From assembly GCA_037178625.1 (NCBI GenBank), contig CM074134.1:2666001-2730000 (forward strand): DNA of 64,000 nt. The letters run 5' to 3'. The stretch comes from Skeletonema tropicum (Eukaryota > Bacillariophyta > Thalassiosirophyceae > Thalassiosirales > Thalassiosiraceae). Of the stretch, positions 37,255 to 48,229 are shown piece after piece; the first letter of the stretch is position 1; each line of letters opens with the position of its first letter. The translations under genes and the position numbers were made by a program. The notes under the pieces were generated by a model. That model was given only the letters and a program-made list of their open reading frames with translations, was not told the origin of the DNA and ran no database searches.

Positions 37255-40200
37255 TTATTTCTTCTTTGCCGTCGCTTCCACCTTCGTATTCTCTCGTTTT
37301 ACTCTGAGACTAAAGTTGAGCTTCTCTTCCTTCTTGAGCAAATCATTCTTGAAATCAAAGTCTTTTGCGTAGACAGTTTTCATAATGAAAGATTTGTCAA
37401 AGTCAATAGCAGCACGATGACATTTCAAAACCTTCTTCAGCGTTTCAATTCTCTTGTGCGGAATGGGTGCATCCTCACTTGAATTACCTTCTGTCTCCTT
37501 GGTATTCTTTGCCTCAATCTCCAACATCTTATATGTCTCCATGTAACCTCTTGCCCTGGCACTGAACTTACGAATGAGATCCACAGTGAGAACCTCTCTT
37601 GAAATACACTTGTCGACCAATGCAAGGAAATCAGCAGTCGTTTTCTTTTGAGCTAATGGATGTCTTCGGTAGAGAGCTTTGGAGAATCCCCAAGAGTATT
37701 CGACACCCTCACCAGCGTATTCAGCATGGTACTTTGTTGTAATCAAGGCTCTTACTCCCAAAGATTCACAAACATATTCGAGTTGGCTTTGTTCAGACAA
37801 AAAATCCGTGCAGTTTGCAAGCAAATGCCGGAGGGAAAGCTCAGGAACCAAGTTACCCTCATCATCATACTTCATCACTTGGTAGCTGCCCTTTCTGAAG
37901 GTTGCTATATCGATCCAGCCACGTTCATACGCAATCTGCAGAAGTCCCTTACCCTTGCCCTCCCATCCATATATCATTTTGGTGGTAGGTGTTATTTTGA
38001 TATCGATACTAGACGCTTGCGCCATTTTTGCTAGCTCAGCATGTGTCATCTTCCATAACCTTATTTCTCCTTCCTTTTTCCCCCACTCGGTGTCCATCAG
38101 CTCCGATATCAGCTCTTTCTTCACCTTATGTCGCTCTTTCCTCTTGTCTTCTGGTATTTCAACCTCTCGGTCGTGCCGTTGTCTTTCACGTTCCTCTGCT
38201 GTCAGCCAAAATGGGCCGACATCTTCACTGGTGAAGTTCATCGTTTGTTCTTGACCGATAGTCACCATTGCTGGATTGGATGCATCGTAGTATGGCCCGA
38301 CAAATTCCTCCTGCCGTTCAATTTTGGTGTTCCTAGCTTGCGATGGTGTCGAGTGCCAATTCTTGTTCATTTCCTTTGCATCAAGACCGTCAACACGCTT
38401 CTTTGCATGACCACTGCTCGAATCAAAAAGAAAGACATATTCATACTCATCTCCGAGTATTACTTTTACGCAATCTATTATATCTTCCGTTTGCAGGATC
38501 GTGTGGTTCCCTGTCCAGTACCCGTTCTTCCCGTATGCAAACTTAAGAATCCCAGGTGACGATTCAAGTGGTTGCTTTTTTGTGTTACCATTTACGGCAA
38601 TTGCCGCTGCCTTGTCGAAGTATTCTTGATTGGCTCTAGCAGCATTAATCTCCTTCAGCTGATCTTCGGTGATAGGAATGCCCCAACCCAATTCTCTCGA
38701 TTGAAACGCAGATATCATGATACCAGCACCAACAGTCTTCGGCATAATTGCCCTCCTTCCATTCGGATCAACCCACTGGTGAGTCCGCGACAGAAAAGCA
38801 TTAAAAATAGCCTCATCCTGGCCAAAGATGATGACAGGTTTGTCTTCAGCTTTCTTTCTTATGCTTACTCTTCCTCCAAATGCTCCATACTTATCGTTTG
38901 CAATCTTCTGCAGACGCACGTGTTTGTCCACATGAAACTCAAAGTATACTTTTTCATCAACTCCCTTGAACTTATAAGCAACCTTATCTAACATGTCCTT
39001 CGCCTTCTCGCCATCTTTGTCATCTTCGAGCGCTGTTTTCAAATCGTCAAATTCGGTCTGTGACAAATGAACCCATCGATGAGATCGTGGTTCAAGCACT
39101 GATAGATATTCGTCTGTTAACCGAGACCGATGCTCTATCTGTTCGGCATACTCATGGCCATCAACGTAGTAGCATTTCTTTGACACCTCTCGTTTGAAAC
39201 CAAGGTATCCGACCCACCTCCCAACCGTTGAGTATGATGGTGGATTTTTGAGATATCTGTCAACCAGTTGAAATTCTTCTGAGTCTTCGGTAAAGTTGAT
39301 GTTGGTTTTCACCTCTTCATTTAGTTGCTTTATCATTGTTGTGTTAAAATGTTCCCTCAGCAATTCAACGCTGAAATGTTCCAGATGGTCAAGTATGAAG
39401 TTTGACACATCTACTGCTGCTGTCGGAAATACCTCAAATAGTGTAGGCTTTCGTTTGATACCATTGGCGACGTAGGGGTTGGGGTTTGGAAATTGATGAT
39501 TAACGCGGAAGATACGGTTCCAATTCATGATTGTCCTACCAGTTGCTGCATTGAACAGTGTTAAATCATTGAGCAGCCTTGCCGCTTTGTCGCAACAAGC
39601 TTGGAATGGAAACCCAACTCGATACTCGGCAAGTGCTATTGAATACGCAACCCTGAGGTATAAACATTTATTGCGTAAGTCAAATAAGGCATGCTTTGTC
39701 AATTTACTATCTTCGTGCAAGTCAATGACGCCTGCTTCTTCGTATCCATTTGCTGATTGCCCCACCAGTGTAAGTGATTCAACCAATTGCACTAGTCCGT
39801 TGTACACATCGGCACCTTCGTCAAATCCGAAGAGAGCTGCTGCTTCAGGTGACTGCCATATAATATTCGGAGTCTGGTTGTTGCTGCTGTTATCCCCGTC
39901 TATATCGCCACTGCTGTTGTTATTGTCGTCGTCTTCATCTTCATCTTCGTCGTCAACTTGATTATTCTCATCCTCTAATCTACCCACGTTGGTGACGAAT
40001 GGCACGAGAGGGCTCTGCTGCTGCTCAACTAGTCGTTGCGAGCGCCTTGTTCTTTTTTGTGGAGTAGGAGTAATTGGTGCAGCCGCTGATGATTTTGTTG
40101 CTTCTTTACGTTTGTTCTCATTATTTTTGTTCTTCTTCTTACCAGCGCATCCATCGTCGGGAAATGATACTTGCTCCGGCTTGTTGCAAGATCGCTGCCG

Positions 40201-40584
40201 ATTATTAGTTGCACTGTAACTCTGTATATGTTCTATTTCTGTGCACAATAACTCTGCTGCGCGTATTGGTTCGTTGGGCACTTTCTCTCCCTTTCCAAAG
40301 TAGTAATAGTGCACCATCCGGCGTAATGACGAATTGAATGGACATGATGTTGTGAAATTTTTGTGGTATATCTTGTGTACATTGCTGCTGTTGAAAGGTC
40401 CGGCTGCCTTGTTCAGACGCTGCACGAGTTTGTTCCGTAAGGTATTGTCTTTATCTACATTCGTATAGTGTCTGTGCAATATCTCTACCAACGACTGGTC
40501 GCAAATCCACCTGCCGCGATAAGTGTCACTTTTACTGATGAGCCGTGTGAAAAGGTATTCAAAAAGTGTATTACCATCGTTCAT
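37255..40584 (-). CDS. DDE transposase, intact 1109-aa ORF
   Basis: One uninterrupted frame. The N-terminal 200 residues contain a Lys/Asn-rich patch with probable nuclear signals (KKKNKNNENKRKEATK; PQKRTRRSQRL), then an acidic Asp/Asn stretch (201-235). A catalytic core follows in the style of IS630/Tc1-mariner-related DDE enzymes: IIFGQDEAIF with Asp near residue 590; GRRAIMPKTVGAGIMISAF near 610-627; VFLFDSSSGH with Asp near 721; and KYHAEYAGEGVEYSWGFSK with Glu near 963. Between the last two lie PFWLTAEERERQR and GWEGKGKGLLQIAYERGWID, seen in a family widespread in algal and animal genomes. The third acidic residue sits unusually far from the second (about 240 residues), so an insertion domain is present. 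All three acids are in place, so this is a possibly active transposase; clear TIRs were not found. Confidence 0.82.
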   Translation of the reverse strand: MNDGNTLFEYLFTRLISKSDTYRGRWICDQSLVEILHRHYTNVDKDNTLRNKLVQRLNKAAGPFNSSNVHKIYHKNFTTSCPFNSSLRRMVHYYYFGKGEKVPNEPIRAAELLCTEIEHIQSYSATNNRQRSCNKPEQVSFPDDGCAGKKKNKNNENKRKEATKSSAAAPITPTPQKRTRRSQRLVEQQQSPLVPFVTNVGRLEDENNQVDDEDEDEDDDNNNSSGDIDGDNSSNNQTPNIIWQSPEAAALFGFDEGADVYNGLVQLVESLTLVGQSANGYEEAGVIDLHEDSKLTKHALFDLRNKCLYLRVAYSIALAEYRVGFPFQACCDKAARLLNDLTLFNAATGRTIMNWNRIFRVNHQFPNPNPYVANGIKRKPTLFEVFPTAAVDVSNFILDHLEHFSVELLREHFNTTMIKQLNEEVKTNINFTEDSEEFQLVDRYLKNPPSYSTVGRWVGYLGFKREVSKKCYYVDGHEYAEQIEHRSRLTDEYLSVLEPRSHRWVHLSQTEFDDLKTALEDDKDGEKAKDMLDKVAYKFKGVDEKVYFEFHVDKHVRLQKIANDKYGAFGGRVSIRKKAEDKPVIIFGQDEAIFNAFLSRTHQWVDPNGRRAIMPKTVGAGIMISAFQSRELGWGIPITEDQLKEINAARANQEYFDKAAAIAVNGNTKKQPLESSPGILKFAYGKNGYWTGNHTILQTEDIIDCVKVILGDEYEYVFLFDSSSGHAKKRVDGLDAKEMNKNWHSTPSQARNTKIERQEEFVGPYYDASNPAMVTIGQEQTMNFTSEDVGPFWLTAEERERQRHDREVEIPEDKRKERHKVKKELISELMDTEWGKKEGEIRLWKMTHAELAKMAQASSIDIKITPTTKMIYGWEGKGKGLLQIAYERGWIDIATFRKGSYQVMKYDDEGNLVPELSLRHLLANCTDFLSEQSQLEYVCESLGVRALITTKYHAEYAGEGVEYSWGFSKALYRRHPLAQKKTTADFLALVDKCISREVLTVDLIRKFSARARGYMETYKMLEIEAKNTKETEGNSSEDAPIPHKRIETLKKVLKCHRAAIDFDKSFIMKTVYAKDFDFKNDLLKKEEKLNFSLRVKRENTKVEATAKKK

Positions 40585-41097
40585 GATTACAATCTTTAGT
40601 CAACCTAATTGGCTATTTTGGATCTAGACATGCAAGAGAGGTTAATTTATCCTTTTGGTTGAGCAAATATCCAACTTGTTGTGCGTAGTACGCTCCGGAA
40701 TTTGGCCATGGTTGGCATCTTTTTGCGCGGAGTGGCTCTTGTTGAGGGGTGAGTTGGGAGAAATCGGCCCAATGGGTTTTTATAAGACTCACTACGTCAT
40801 TTGTACCTAACATACGTAGGAATTCGAAACTTGAACGGCTATCCGAAAATCCGTGAAAACAGCTGTATTTTTTGTGGTATGTATTTATTTGACCTGACTA
40901 CAGCAATGACAAAATTACTCCTATTAAATTGGCACAGGTGCCTGTCTCAAAACATCACACAAAACCTAACAAAATGAACAAAATCATGAATTTGGCCATA
41001 ATACTTGACAAAAATACATTGAACATCCTGAACATAGAATCCCAAACAATATGCATACATTATCTGATGCAGAAGAGATTGCAATTCGTCGAGAAAG
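40585..41097. other. Intergenic region without a supported gene
   Basis: Upstream of the transposase gene. It holds a 66-codon minus-strand ORF (40613-40813; SLIKTHWADFSQLTPQQEPL) that could be an extra 5' piece of the transposase gene; a stop separates them. TACGTAGGAATTC stands at 40813-40825. Confidence 0.4.
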
Positions 41098-41883
41098 TAG
41101 CGTAATGGAATTTCAAAAGGGTGAAATTTCACTACTGCAACTTTCGTGAAATTTACAGGGTGAAAGTTGCACCAATTTTGGCCAACAATGAAATTTCACA
41201 AAAATTCTGGCGCGAACGGATGGTACTGAACCAACACGTAGCACAAAAATAACCTAAGACCCTTCATTCCACCAACCACCAAACCCCAAAGAACACCACG
41301 CACCATCCAGATGATGAGTTTGTCAACTCAGCGGAGAGTAACTCTTCACCAAAATGCTGGCGACTAACAATGCACCATCGCTTCCATCTTTGGAACAGCT
41401 GCAACAGAACAACAAGTCTTTTAGTATCAAAAATGTGGTACAGTATGTGGAATCAACTGGTGCTATTTCTGGTCGCATCACGTGGTTTGAATGTTATGCA
41501 GGATCATCTGACTTCTATCGATTGGTTGCTAAGCCTCTAATGTCTATGGGAACTGTCGGATCGATGGATTGTGAGCGTAGGGCCAAACCTCTGAAGAACA
41601 GCATTCTTGTGAAGGATAGGAATAGGATGAAGGATCCAACTGGTGTTGCACTTCTTCGAGGGAAGGAAAACCTCCGTCATATCATGGATGCGAAGAAGAT
41701 GCTTGGAAAGAAGCTTGCTGACAGTCTCTCTTAGAGTGATGTGTTGACTGCAGAGTGCAAAGTATTACGACTATCTCAGGATAAGCTAGAGTGAAATTTA
41801 ATCCCTTGAAATTTCTGAAATTTCTGAAATTTCAACCTGCAATTTTCAACCCCCTCCAAAAATGGTGAAATTCCATTACGCTA
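41098..41883. mobile_element. hAT-like transposon, short copy (786 bp)
   Basis: The same TIRs (TAGCGTAATGGAATTTCA) and interior as 10916-12128, but in the opposite orientation and with about 430 bp deleted from the middle. It is flanked by its own perfect 8-bp duplication, CGAGAAAG (41090-41097 and 41884-41891). The two copies look almost identical over the shared parts, suggesting recent movement. Confidence 0.92.
41354..41734 (+). pseudogene. hAT-like transposase C-terminal fragment
   Basis: From LPSLEQLQQNN to the C-terminus KLADSLS the reading frame equals residues 130-235 of the ORF at 11065-11772. The first eight residues (MLATNNAP) come from the fusion of non-coding left-end DNA to the coding part across the deletion. 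Too short to be an enzyme. Confidence 0.75.
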
Positions 41884-41891
41884 CGAGAAAG

Positions 41892-42360
41892 AGCACCTAT
41901 CGACGGATTTGGGACCAATACCTGCTATTTCGAGCTAGAATGACGCATGCCTACGTCATATTTTCATGCCTGTGCTGCTCTATGCTGCTGCTATTGCGAA
42001 CTAGCCTCGCTGACGCTCGTCTAGCCGCTGCGCGGGTTTTCTAAATAAGAGAGGAGGCACCGGCTATCTACTACGATATTGATTGTGTCTACTTATATAC
42101 ATAGCAGTATTCAAATAGTACGTTATGTAACACTTTAATAATTATGTAATAAAGGTTGTACATTGCCTTCTACGAATGCTGTGTAGTGATTACTGAGAAA
42201 CGGTTGGGAGAATATTGATTTATGTGAGAGGGATTATCTATGAAGAGGTTTAATGTGAACGTGTGGAAACGATTGAAGACAGGTAGGAAGAAATTAGAGC
42301 GAGACGTAAATCATTTGGTGAAATAATATTCTACAGGACTGTTAGTATGATTTGGCAGAG
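41892..42360. other. Intergenic region without a supported gene
   Basis: No recognisable gene, repeat or RNA. Confidence 0.4.
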
Positions 42361-42786
42361 TTAGTACCCACTCTCGGATTCCTTCTTAATGTTGGTGAAA
42401 GTGGTGATGTAATTGACGTTAGAAGTGAGAGCCTTGTTGTACAATGTAAGAGTATCATGTTCATTTCTGATATTGTTGAGGGTTTCAAGATCGACCCCAG
42501 AACTCTGTGCTAAGTTACACACAATATCAAATTTTGTTTTCCAGTTAGTCAAGGAGCAATTGACCTGTTCGATCGTGGTCTTTGCATCATCCAAATCCTC
42601 CTGTACGTTGTTGAGGATGTTGGAGACATGGATGAGGTGTGTTTGGAGATGAAGGTTGATCTCGGCAGAGGATAGGGTGGTATCACATTGCACCTCCCCT
42701 TGAGAGTAGATACCTGTGTAAGAAACGCCGTGTTCTGGGTAGAACATTCTAGCGACTTTCATTATGTTGATGAATGCTTTTGCCAA
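42361..42786 (-). CDS. Possible small coiled-coil protein, 141 aa
   Basis: Not recognised. It reads as a mostly helical, polar protein (HLQTHLIHVSNILNNVQEDL and KTTIEQVNCSLTNWKTKFDI have heptad-like spacing). There are no conserved motifs and no neighbours to support it. The start codon region lies inside a 58-bp tandem duplication (42754-42869), so the 5' end may be an artefact. It may be a remnant. Confidence 0.3.
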   Translation of the reverse strand: MAKAFINIMKVARMFYPEHGVSYTGIYSQGEVQCDTTLSSAEINLHLQTHLIHVSNILNNVQEDLDDAKTTIEQVNCSLTNWKTKFDIVCNLAQSSGVDLETLNNIRNEHDTLTLYNKALTSNVNYITTFTNIKKESESGY

Positions 42787-42869
42787 CTAACGTAGATAAC
42801 CGGTTAGAGATGACTTTCATTATGTTGATGAATGCTTTTGCCAACTAACGTAGATAACCATTCATCAAC
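42754..42869. repeat. Tandem duplication of 58 bp
   Basis: GACTTTCATTATGTTGATG...CTAACGTAGATAACC occurs at 42754 and again at 42812 with no change over about 47 bp. The second copy is followed by ATTCATCAACATAATG, the complement of part of the unit, so the end also folds back. Confidence 0.88.
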
Positions 42870-42940
42870 ATAATGCTGACCACACTTCTTTCCTCTCTTC
42901 CATTCACCGAATCCGAGTAGGTCCATTTGCCTCTTCCGTG

Positions 42941-43215
42941 TGTCCCCCCCTGAACAATCAAATCTAAGCCAATCAAAGAAAGAGTCAATCGAAAATTCTA
43001 AACACGGGGGGGCAAGGGGGGGTGTCCCCCTGAACAATCAAATCTAAGCCAATCAAAGAAAGAGTCAATCGAAAATTCTAAACACGGGGGGGGCAAGGGG
43101 GGGTGTCCCCCCTGAACATTCAAATCTAAGGCAATCAAAGAAAGAGTCAATCGAAAACTCTAAAAACGGGGGGGGGCAAGGGGTCAAATCAAGCCAATCA
43201 AAGAAAGAGTCGATC
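42941..43215. repeat. Minisatellite, about 81-bp unit, 3.4 copies
   Basis: The unit runs TGTCCCCCCTGAACAATCA...GAAAGAGTCAATCGAAAA...CACGGGGGGGCAAGGGGG. Copies start near 42941, 43023 and 43103, with a partial one near 43185. Units differ mainly in the length of the C and G runs (G7 to G9). The facing C-run and G-run at each junction can pair. Confidence 0.88.
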
Positions 43216-43255
43216 GAAAATGCCCGTGAAGGCCAAAGGACACGCCAAAGGGCCC

Positions 43256-43403
43256 GGACAGAACGACAGAACGACCGACCGACCGACCGACAGAACGACA
43301 GAACGAACGACCGACAGAACGACAGAACGACAGAACGAACGACAGAACGAACGACCGACAGAACGACAGAACGAACGACCGACAGAACGACAGAACGAAC
43401 GAC
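43256..43403. repeat. Simple repeat of GAACGACAGAACGACC type
   Basis: Mixed 4-bp units (GACA, GAAC, GACC) for about 148 bp. Frames through it give (ERTTDRTT)n or RSFVLSFC-like strings, which are translation artefacts and not genes. Confidence 0.92.
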
Positions 43404-46400
43404 TTAGCCACTGTGCTACATTTTTAATTCCTACGTAGGCCTATGTAGAATTTTGCGGGAACTGCATTCTTTAGTAGAAACTACAATACATGCAAACGCA
43501 CTCACATGCATGCCACTGCACACAATAATTCAGCTTCGATTGATCTCTATTATGGCCCGATGATATCATCAGTGTCAATATCAATATAATCATCTAATGC
43601 TTCATTATCCATCTTATGGTAAAAGAATATCTTGTGTTGATTGGCGCCTAAGTAAATACTCTGGTTGTTACTACTGCTTAGCTCGGGCACTCTATGTATG
43701 TATGTTCGAGCCAATGATTCTTGTGTTTGTGTCCTGCATTAATTGTTTGTAAACACATCTAATTTCTCTTTGCACGAAGTCCCACTTGTTTTTGTACAAA
43801 TGCCTTCCCCTGCCCTTTCCATTTCTGTTGCGTTTCACCGGTATTGCTCCAACACCCAGTGTCCAATCATCTGATGAAACCTCTGTCCGGGTATCCTCAT
43901 CAGATGCACGAGATGGCACTCTAATCGATGCAGTTAAGGAATCATGCTAAAATCCATCGACCGCATCTAAAACACCGCCTGATGGTTGGAATTCTCTGTC
44001 TCGTCACAATGTTTTGCACCCAAAATAACACTTGTAAATTCATAGTACTTCATGTTTGCTTTGGAAAGATATCATCCGATGATACCAACGCCGCGCTTGA
44101 TTCGACACTAATATTTTATCTTCCTCCCATTATAGCGATGGATATTCTTGATCATATCTATTTGGTTTTCATCATTATCCATCTCGATCATATCTATTTG
44201 GTTTTCATCATTTGCTGGGCTTTTTGCATCATGTGATATTCTTGACACCATTAAAACCACCTTGTACTATGCAGCACGGACGATTGCAGCTCTTCAACAT
44301 GCGTTCAATGCCATTGTACATTAACGAATTTATGACCTCCTATCTATTTACTCGATGCATCAATAAATCACTATCTATATCGAAGGATAGTTCGATAAAA
44401 AGATCAGTTCTCGTGATGTCATCATAAAATAGTCTACGTTTTGCGGTTCGGTGTTTGTTGTTGAATGAGACAGGGTGTTGGATAAAGATTAATTTGTAGT
44501 GTCTCCGTCACAACTTCTCCTCGTCGCTTTTATCTGCTGACACGAAATAAGATCATTGATCTGAATCTTTTGACCCAGGAAGCATGCTGCGTTCGACGCC
44601 ATTCAAATACTTCTTCACACTTCACTAAATCATTCCTTTTGATTTCGTAGTTTCCTGTCAGCCATGTCTTAGCAATATTTTGAGGCTTTCATCACTCCAT
44701 CATTCTTCGGCACATGAGACAGAAGATGCTCCATTTGTGACTTTCGCAACATTCATTGCAAAGGAGGGTGTATAGGGTGTAGAGCGTGTCGATAGTACCA
44801 GTCCGCATCGGCCGACCACGGAGAGTTAAAGAAGTACGGTAACTCAAGGATTCACAGATGATTTGAGATACTCCATGCAAAGGCAGTTTAAAAGAATGCA
44901 TCTTTATATGGTTCTGCCATCTGTGTGGAGCTCTTGGACAAGATGGAGTACATCGACGATTCGTACTCGCCACTGCTGAAGTTGTGGGTGATAATGCCCA
45001 CGTGAATGCCCCGTCTTCCTTTCAGATATCTACGTCGGCGTTTTTTATTTTTGAACTACAAATATTGCAACGGAGCTCTCTATGAAAAACGCCGACGTAG
45101 CTTCTCAATACGAAGGACTTGTTAATAGTAGTTGGCATGGGGACGCCGTCACATCATGGTGTTGTGCAACTTTTGTTGTGGTGAATGTTGGTGATGAAAA
45201 TCGGGCGGCCCAGCGGGGATGCCCGATTCGTGGTCCTACAAAATTTCACAAAATGGACGACCATCTCTTTCTCGGGATAAAATGGGGTTATTACGTTGGA
45301 GCATACTAATTCCTACAAAATTTGGACTAGGCGAGGCACAATGTAGCGTAGTGTAGCTCCTCTATATTTAGATAGTATTCAACCCCATGCACAACTCCTG
45401 TTACCTCGATGCAGGTGAGTGGTGTATTCAGGTAGAGCGGTACTGAACTGTCGAACGGAAATTTCTAAAGTGCATTGGGCCTTTGCAAAATCTCATTTCA
45501 CGACTAGCGGCCCTTGCTGCGTGAGAAGACAACACGCACAACATGCAGTAGGTAGGTAGGCAGGTCGAAGTCAATTAACTTTGATATTTCGGTCTTCTCA
45601 CCTCTAGCTAGAGAGAGATGAAATGACAGCAGAGTGTATGAACTTGCAATAGAGCCTTCGGTCACAATCATGCTTAGGCTGTTCGGCACGAGGCATTGCC
45701 TTGCGACCAAGGTTTGCGACCACATCTACCCATCTCATCATGTCAAACTTGGAGGCTGATTCACGTTTCACGACGAAAAGTGTCTGAACGGTTCTCAAGT
45801 TTTGTCTTAGTGCAGCGATTAAATTTTGTAAACCCGAGCGGTTAAAGTTGTACCTGAGAAAATTCACGTCTAGAACGTACGTATGGACGGTTCCTACGTT
45901 GATGTGAGGGCTGATGCTACGTGGGAACTGAAACTAAATCCACTTTTTTTATTTTTAATCCGGTACTTGTCAAAATACACGAGGGCCTACTGTATCGATT
46001 CCTACGCATGTGGGTGTATTCTGCACTCGCTAAAATACAGCGAGTTTGCACATAGGTAGGATTGAGGTGAGAAGGGTGATGTATTGTAGCAGCGATGCGG
46101 ATTGCATGGTGAGCAAACAAACACACTGAGTACTGAGTTAGTTTAGGCTACGATTTTGGTTGTTTGTGGAGACACGACAGAACGCATCATCAGGTGAAGA
46201 GAGGAACAGCAACTGGAAATTTGTACGGCGGTCTGTCAACGCTAGAAGAATAGGGTCTAGATTGGCTGGGAAGAAAGCAATGATCCAGCAAGCTTAAAAC
46301 TTTTTTTGTCAGCAAATTCATCGGTCCAGTCTACTGTCAAAGCAATCACTGTCGAAGTTGATCATCAATATAGCGTTGCTTGTGGCAGAGAGTCGATTTT

Positions 46401-47945
46401 TTATGCGCTACTTACTGAAGTTTGTCACTGGGTTCCTTTTTGTCTTTATTTCCTTCGTGGCTGCTTGACGTGATGACGTGTAATATAACGTCCCGGAGAT
46501 TTGCTACCGCCGTGTCTATCGACATGACCTCCGTTGTCTCGCAGTGTCCACACGCAACCGTCTTTGTGACGGGAACTTTGAGGGGGGTTTAGATGGGATA
46601 TGAACAGGGATATCATGGATGTTGCGTGTGTTGGTGGAAACGGTGAAATGATACAGATTGTGGATTAAGAACGTGATTTGAACAGCAGGCCAATATTCTT
46701 CATGCCGTGGCTTGGTTCATCTACGATCTGTACCCGTCCCTTGAAGCAATTACCGTCGCTTTGGGTGGGTTTGACGGGGGTTGGATGACATTAGATATTT
46801 GTTAATGACACAACAACATGTTCTATGTCAATGGTTTGGCTGATTTCACAATACGATGGAATACTCTTCTCTAGTTTTTAAGAGTATCAAAGCGACATCT
46901 ATGCTTGAGAGATTTATGCAGCAGTTGGCTTTGTTTACACGGTGGGGTGGGTGCACGGGATGATATCTATTATCATTGTATCACTTCCGTGCGTCCGCTG
47001 ATGAGTGATGTGTTCATGAACAATGAACATTCCCAAATCTATCACGTCGGGAGAATACTATTAATTCGTCGATTGAGAGCATGTTGAGCTTGGGTTGATG
47101 GATGGTGCATTGGTCATGCATAGCTCTACCGTACTCTCCTATTGTGGAGGACAATAATGGAAGACCAAGCTGAGTTTGTTCTTCCTATCGCCAAGAATTG
47201 ATAAGTGTAGTCTACGAGTGCCCTCAAGAGCCCTTTCCCTCCTTCTGCGCATCCTACGTGATATGCTGCATGGGGGATAAATCAACGACGGGGAGTTCTG
47301 GGGGTGCAATACACTTCTTCATCATGGTGAGAGTATCAAAGAGCAAGTGACTTTGGAAAAGAAGGATGCTGCTTTGGATAATGTTGAGGGGGGTATGTGA
47401 GCACATGTACATGACTCTCGCGCTGGGGTCGTGGATGGGTAGACATTTCCCATCTACGCCAGGGACATAACGGAATGTCGAATTGTGGACCTGTTGATAT
47501 TGGGTTAAAGGGCTCGAAAGTCGAAAGAGGTCTTGCTTTGCCAAACTTAGCTGTTTGCTGAACTGAGAGTACGCAAGTGAGGCCAAATGGACTGCATGCA
47601 CAAAACCTGCATGCCATGCATGCCCAGAGGTGTTCTTCGGGATCCAGTGCTGAAAGTACGTACTCACATGTATGTACGAAAACGTTGACATGACTGCAGC
47701 AATGACCCAAATCCTACATAGAGCCAATAAGTGTCAAAAAGTACTCCATCCTAAGTACTTTTCAGGATCGGGCGGGGTCAAAACCAGCCCATTTTCGGCC
47801 CAACGCGTTTGCTAATTCATTGGGCGTGATCTCTCATACACACATATAGGGTCAGGCTGTATCAGATCATGCATGCATCACGACATATACAGAACCCGAA
47901 CCCTAAGTGCGCACAAAACTGCATGCACTATTGCCCGGTACTGCT
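43404..47945. other. 4.5-kb region without a convincing gene
   Basis: Only ORFs up to 157 codons, none with recognisable content, and overlapping on both strands. Structures seen: a 27-bp direct repeat GATCATATCTATTTGGTTTT at 44150 and 44186; a hairpin at 45030-45100 with arms CTACGTCGGCGTTTTTT and AAAAACGCCGACGTAG; AATTCCTACGTAGG at 43426-43439. It could hold non-coding RNA genes or introns of an unseen gene. Confidence 0.5.
45030..45100. repeat. Inverted repeat (16-bp arms)
   Basis: Arms CTACGTCGGCGTTTTT (45030-45045) and AAAAACGCCGACGTAG (45085-45100) pair perfectly around a loop of about 39 bp. It may be a solo remnant of a small element. Confidence 0.85.
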
Positions 47946-48188
47946 TAGGCTTTCGGGTGTAAGGGGGAGCCGGGGGCGCCCCCTGAAATCGGGGTTGCTA
48001 GCAGGAGGCAAAATCTTCTAAATTGAGCTGCAAAAAATCCCTTTTTGCCCGACTTCGGCCAGATTTAGACCGAAATCACGGGAGTAGGAGTATCCTCTAA
48101 CTAGCCGTCCCCCGGTTTCTTGGAGGGGGAAAAGGAGGGTGAATCCCCCTGAAATCGGGTAGGCCGCCCCCTTATCCGAAAGCCTGTA
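47946..48188. mobile_element. hAT-type MITE, copy B, at the promoter of the giant gene
   Basis: Same family as 4432-4669: TAGGCTTTCGGGTGTAAG at the left, CCCCCTTATCCGAAAGCCTG at the right. It has small losses in the right terminus and a 5-6 bp duplication inside (GGGAGTAGGAGTATCC). The flanks (GTACTGCT and GTAGCTGA) match only partly, so this insertion is older or damaged. It ends about 40 bp before the ATG of the 4072-codon gene and so must lie in its promoter or 5' leader. Confidence 0.85.
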
Positions 48189-48229
48189 GCTGACCTCCTC
48201 TCAACCGGTCCGAGATCTGCCATTATTTT

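Noticed and set aside
43184..43438. ORFs encoding RSFVLSFC or ERTTDRTT strings
   Set aside because: Translation of a simple 4-bp repeat.
47254..47727. 157-codon minus-strand ORF
   Set aside because: Overlapping frames of similar length on the same strand, no recognisable motif, His/Ser/Leu-rich composition typical of chance ORFs.
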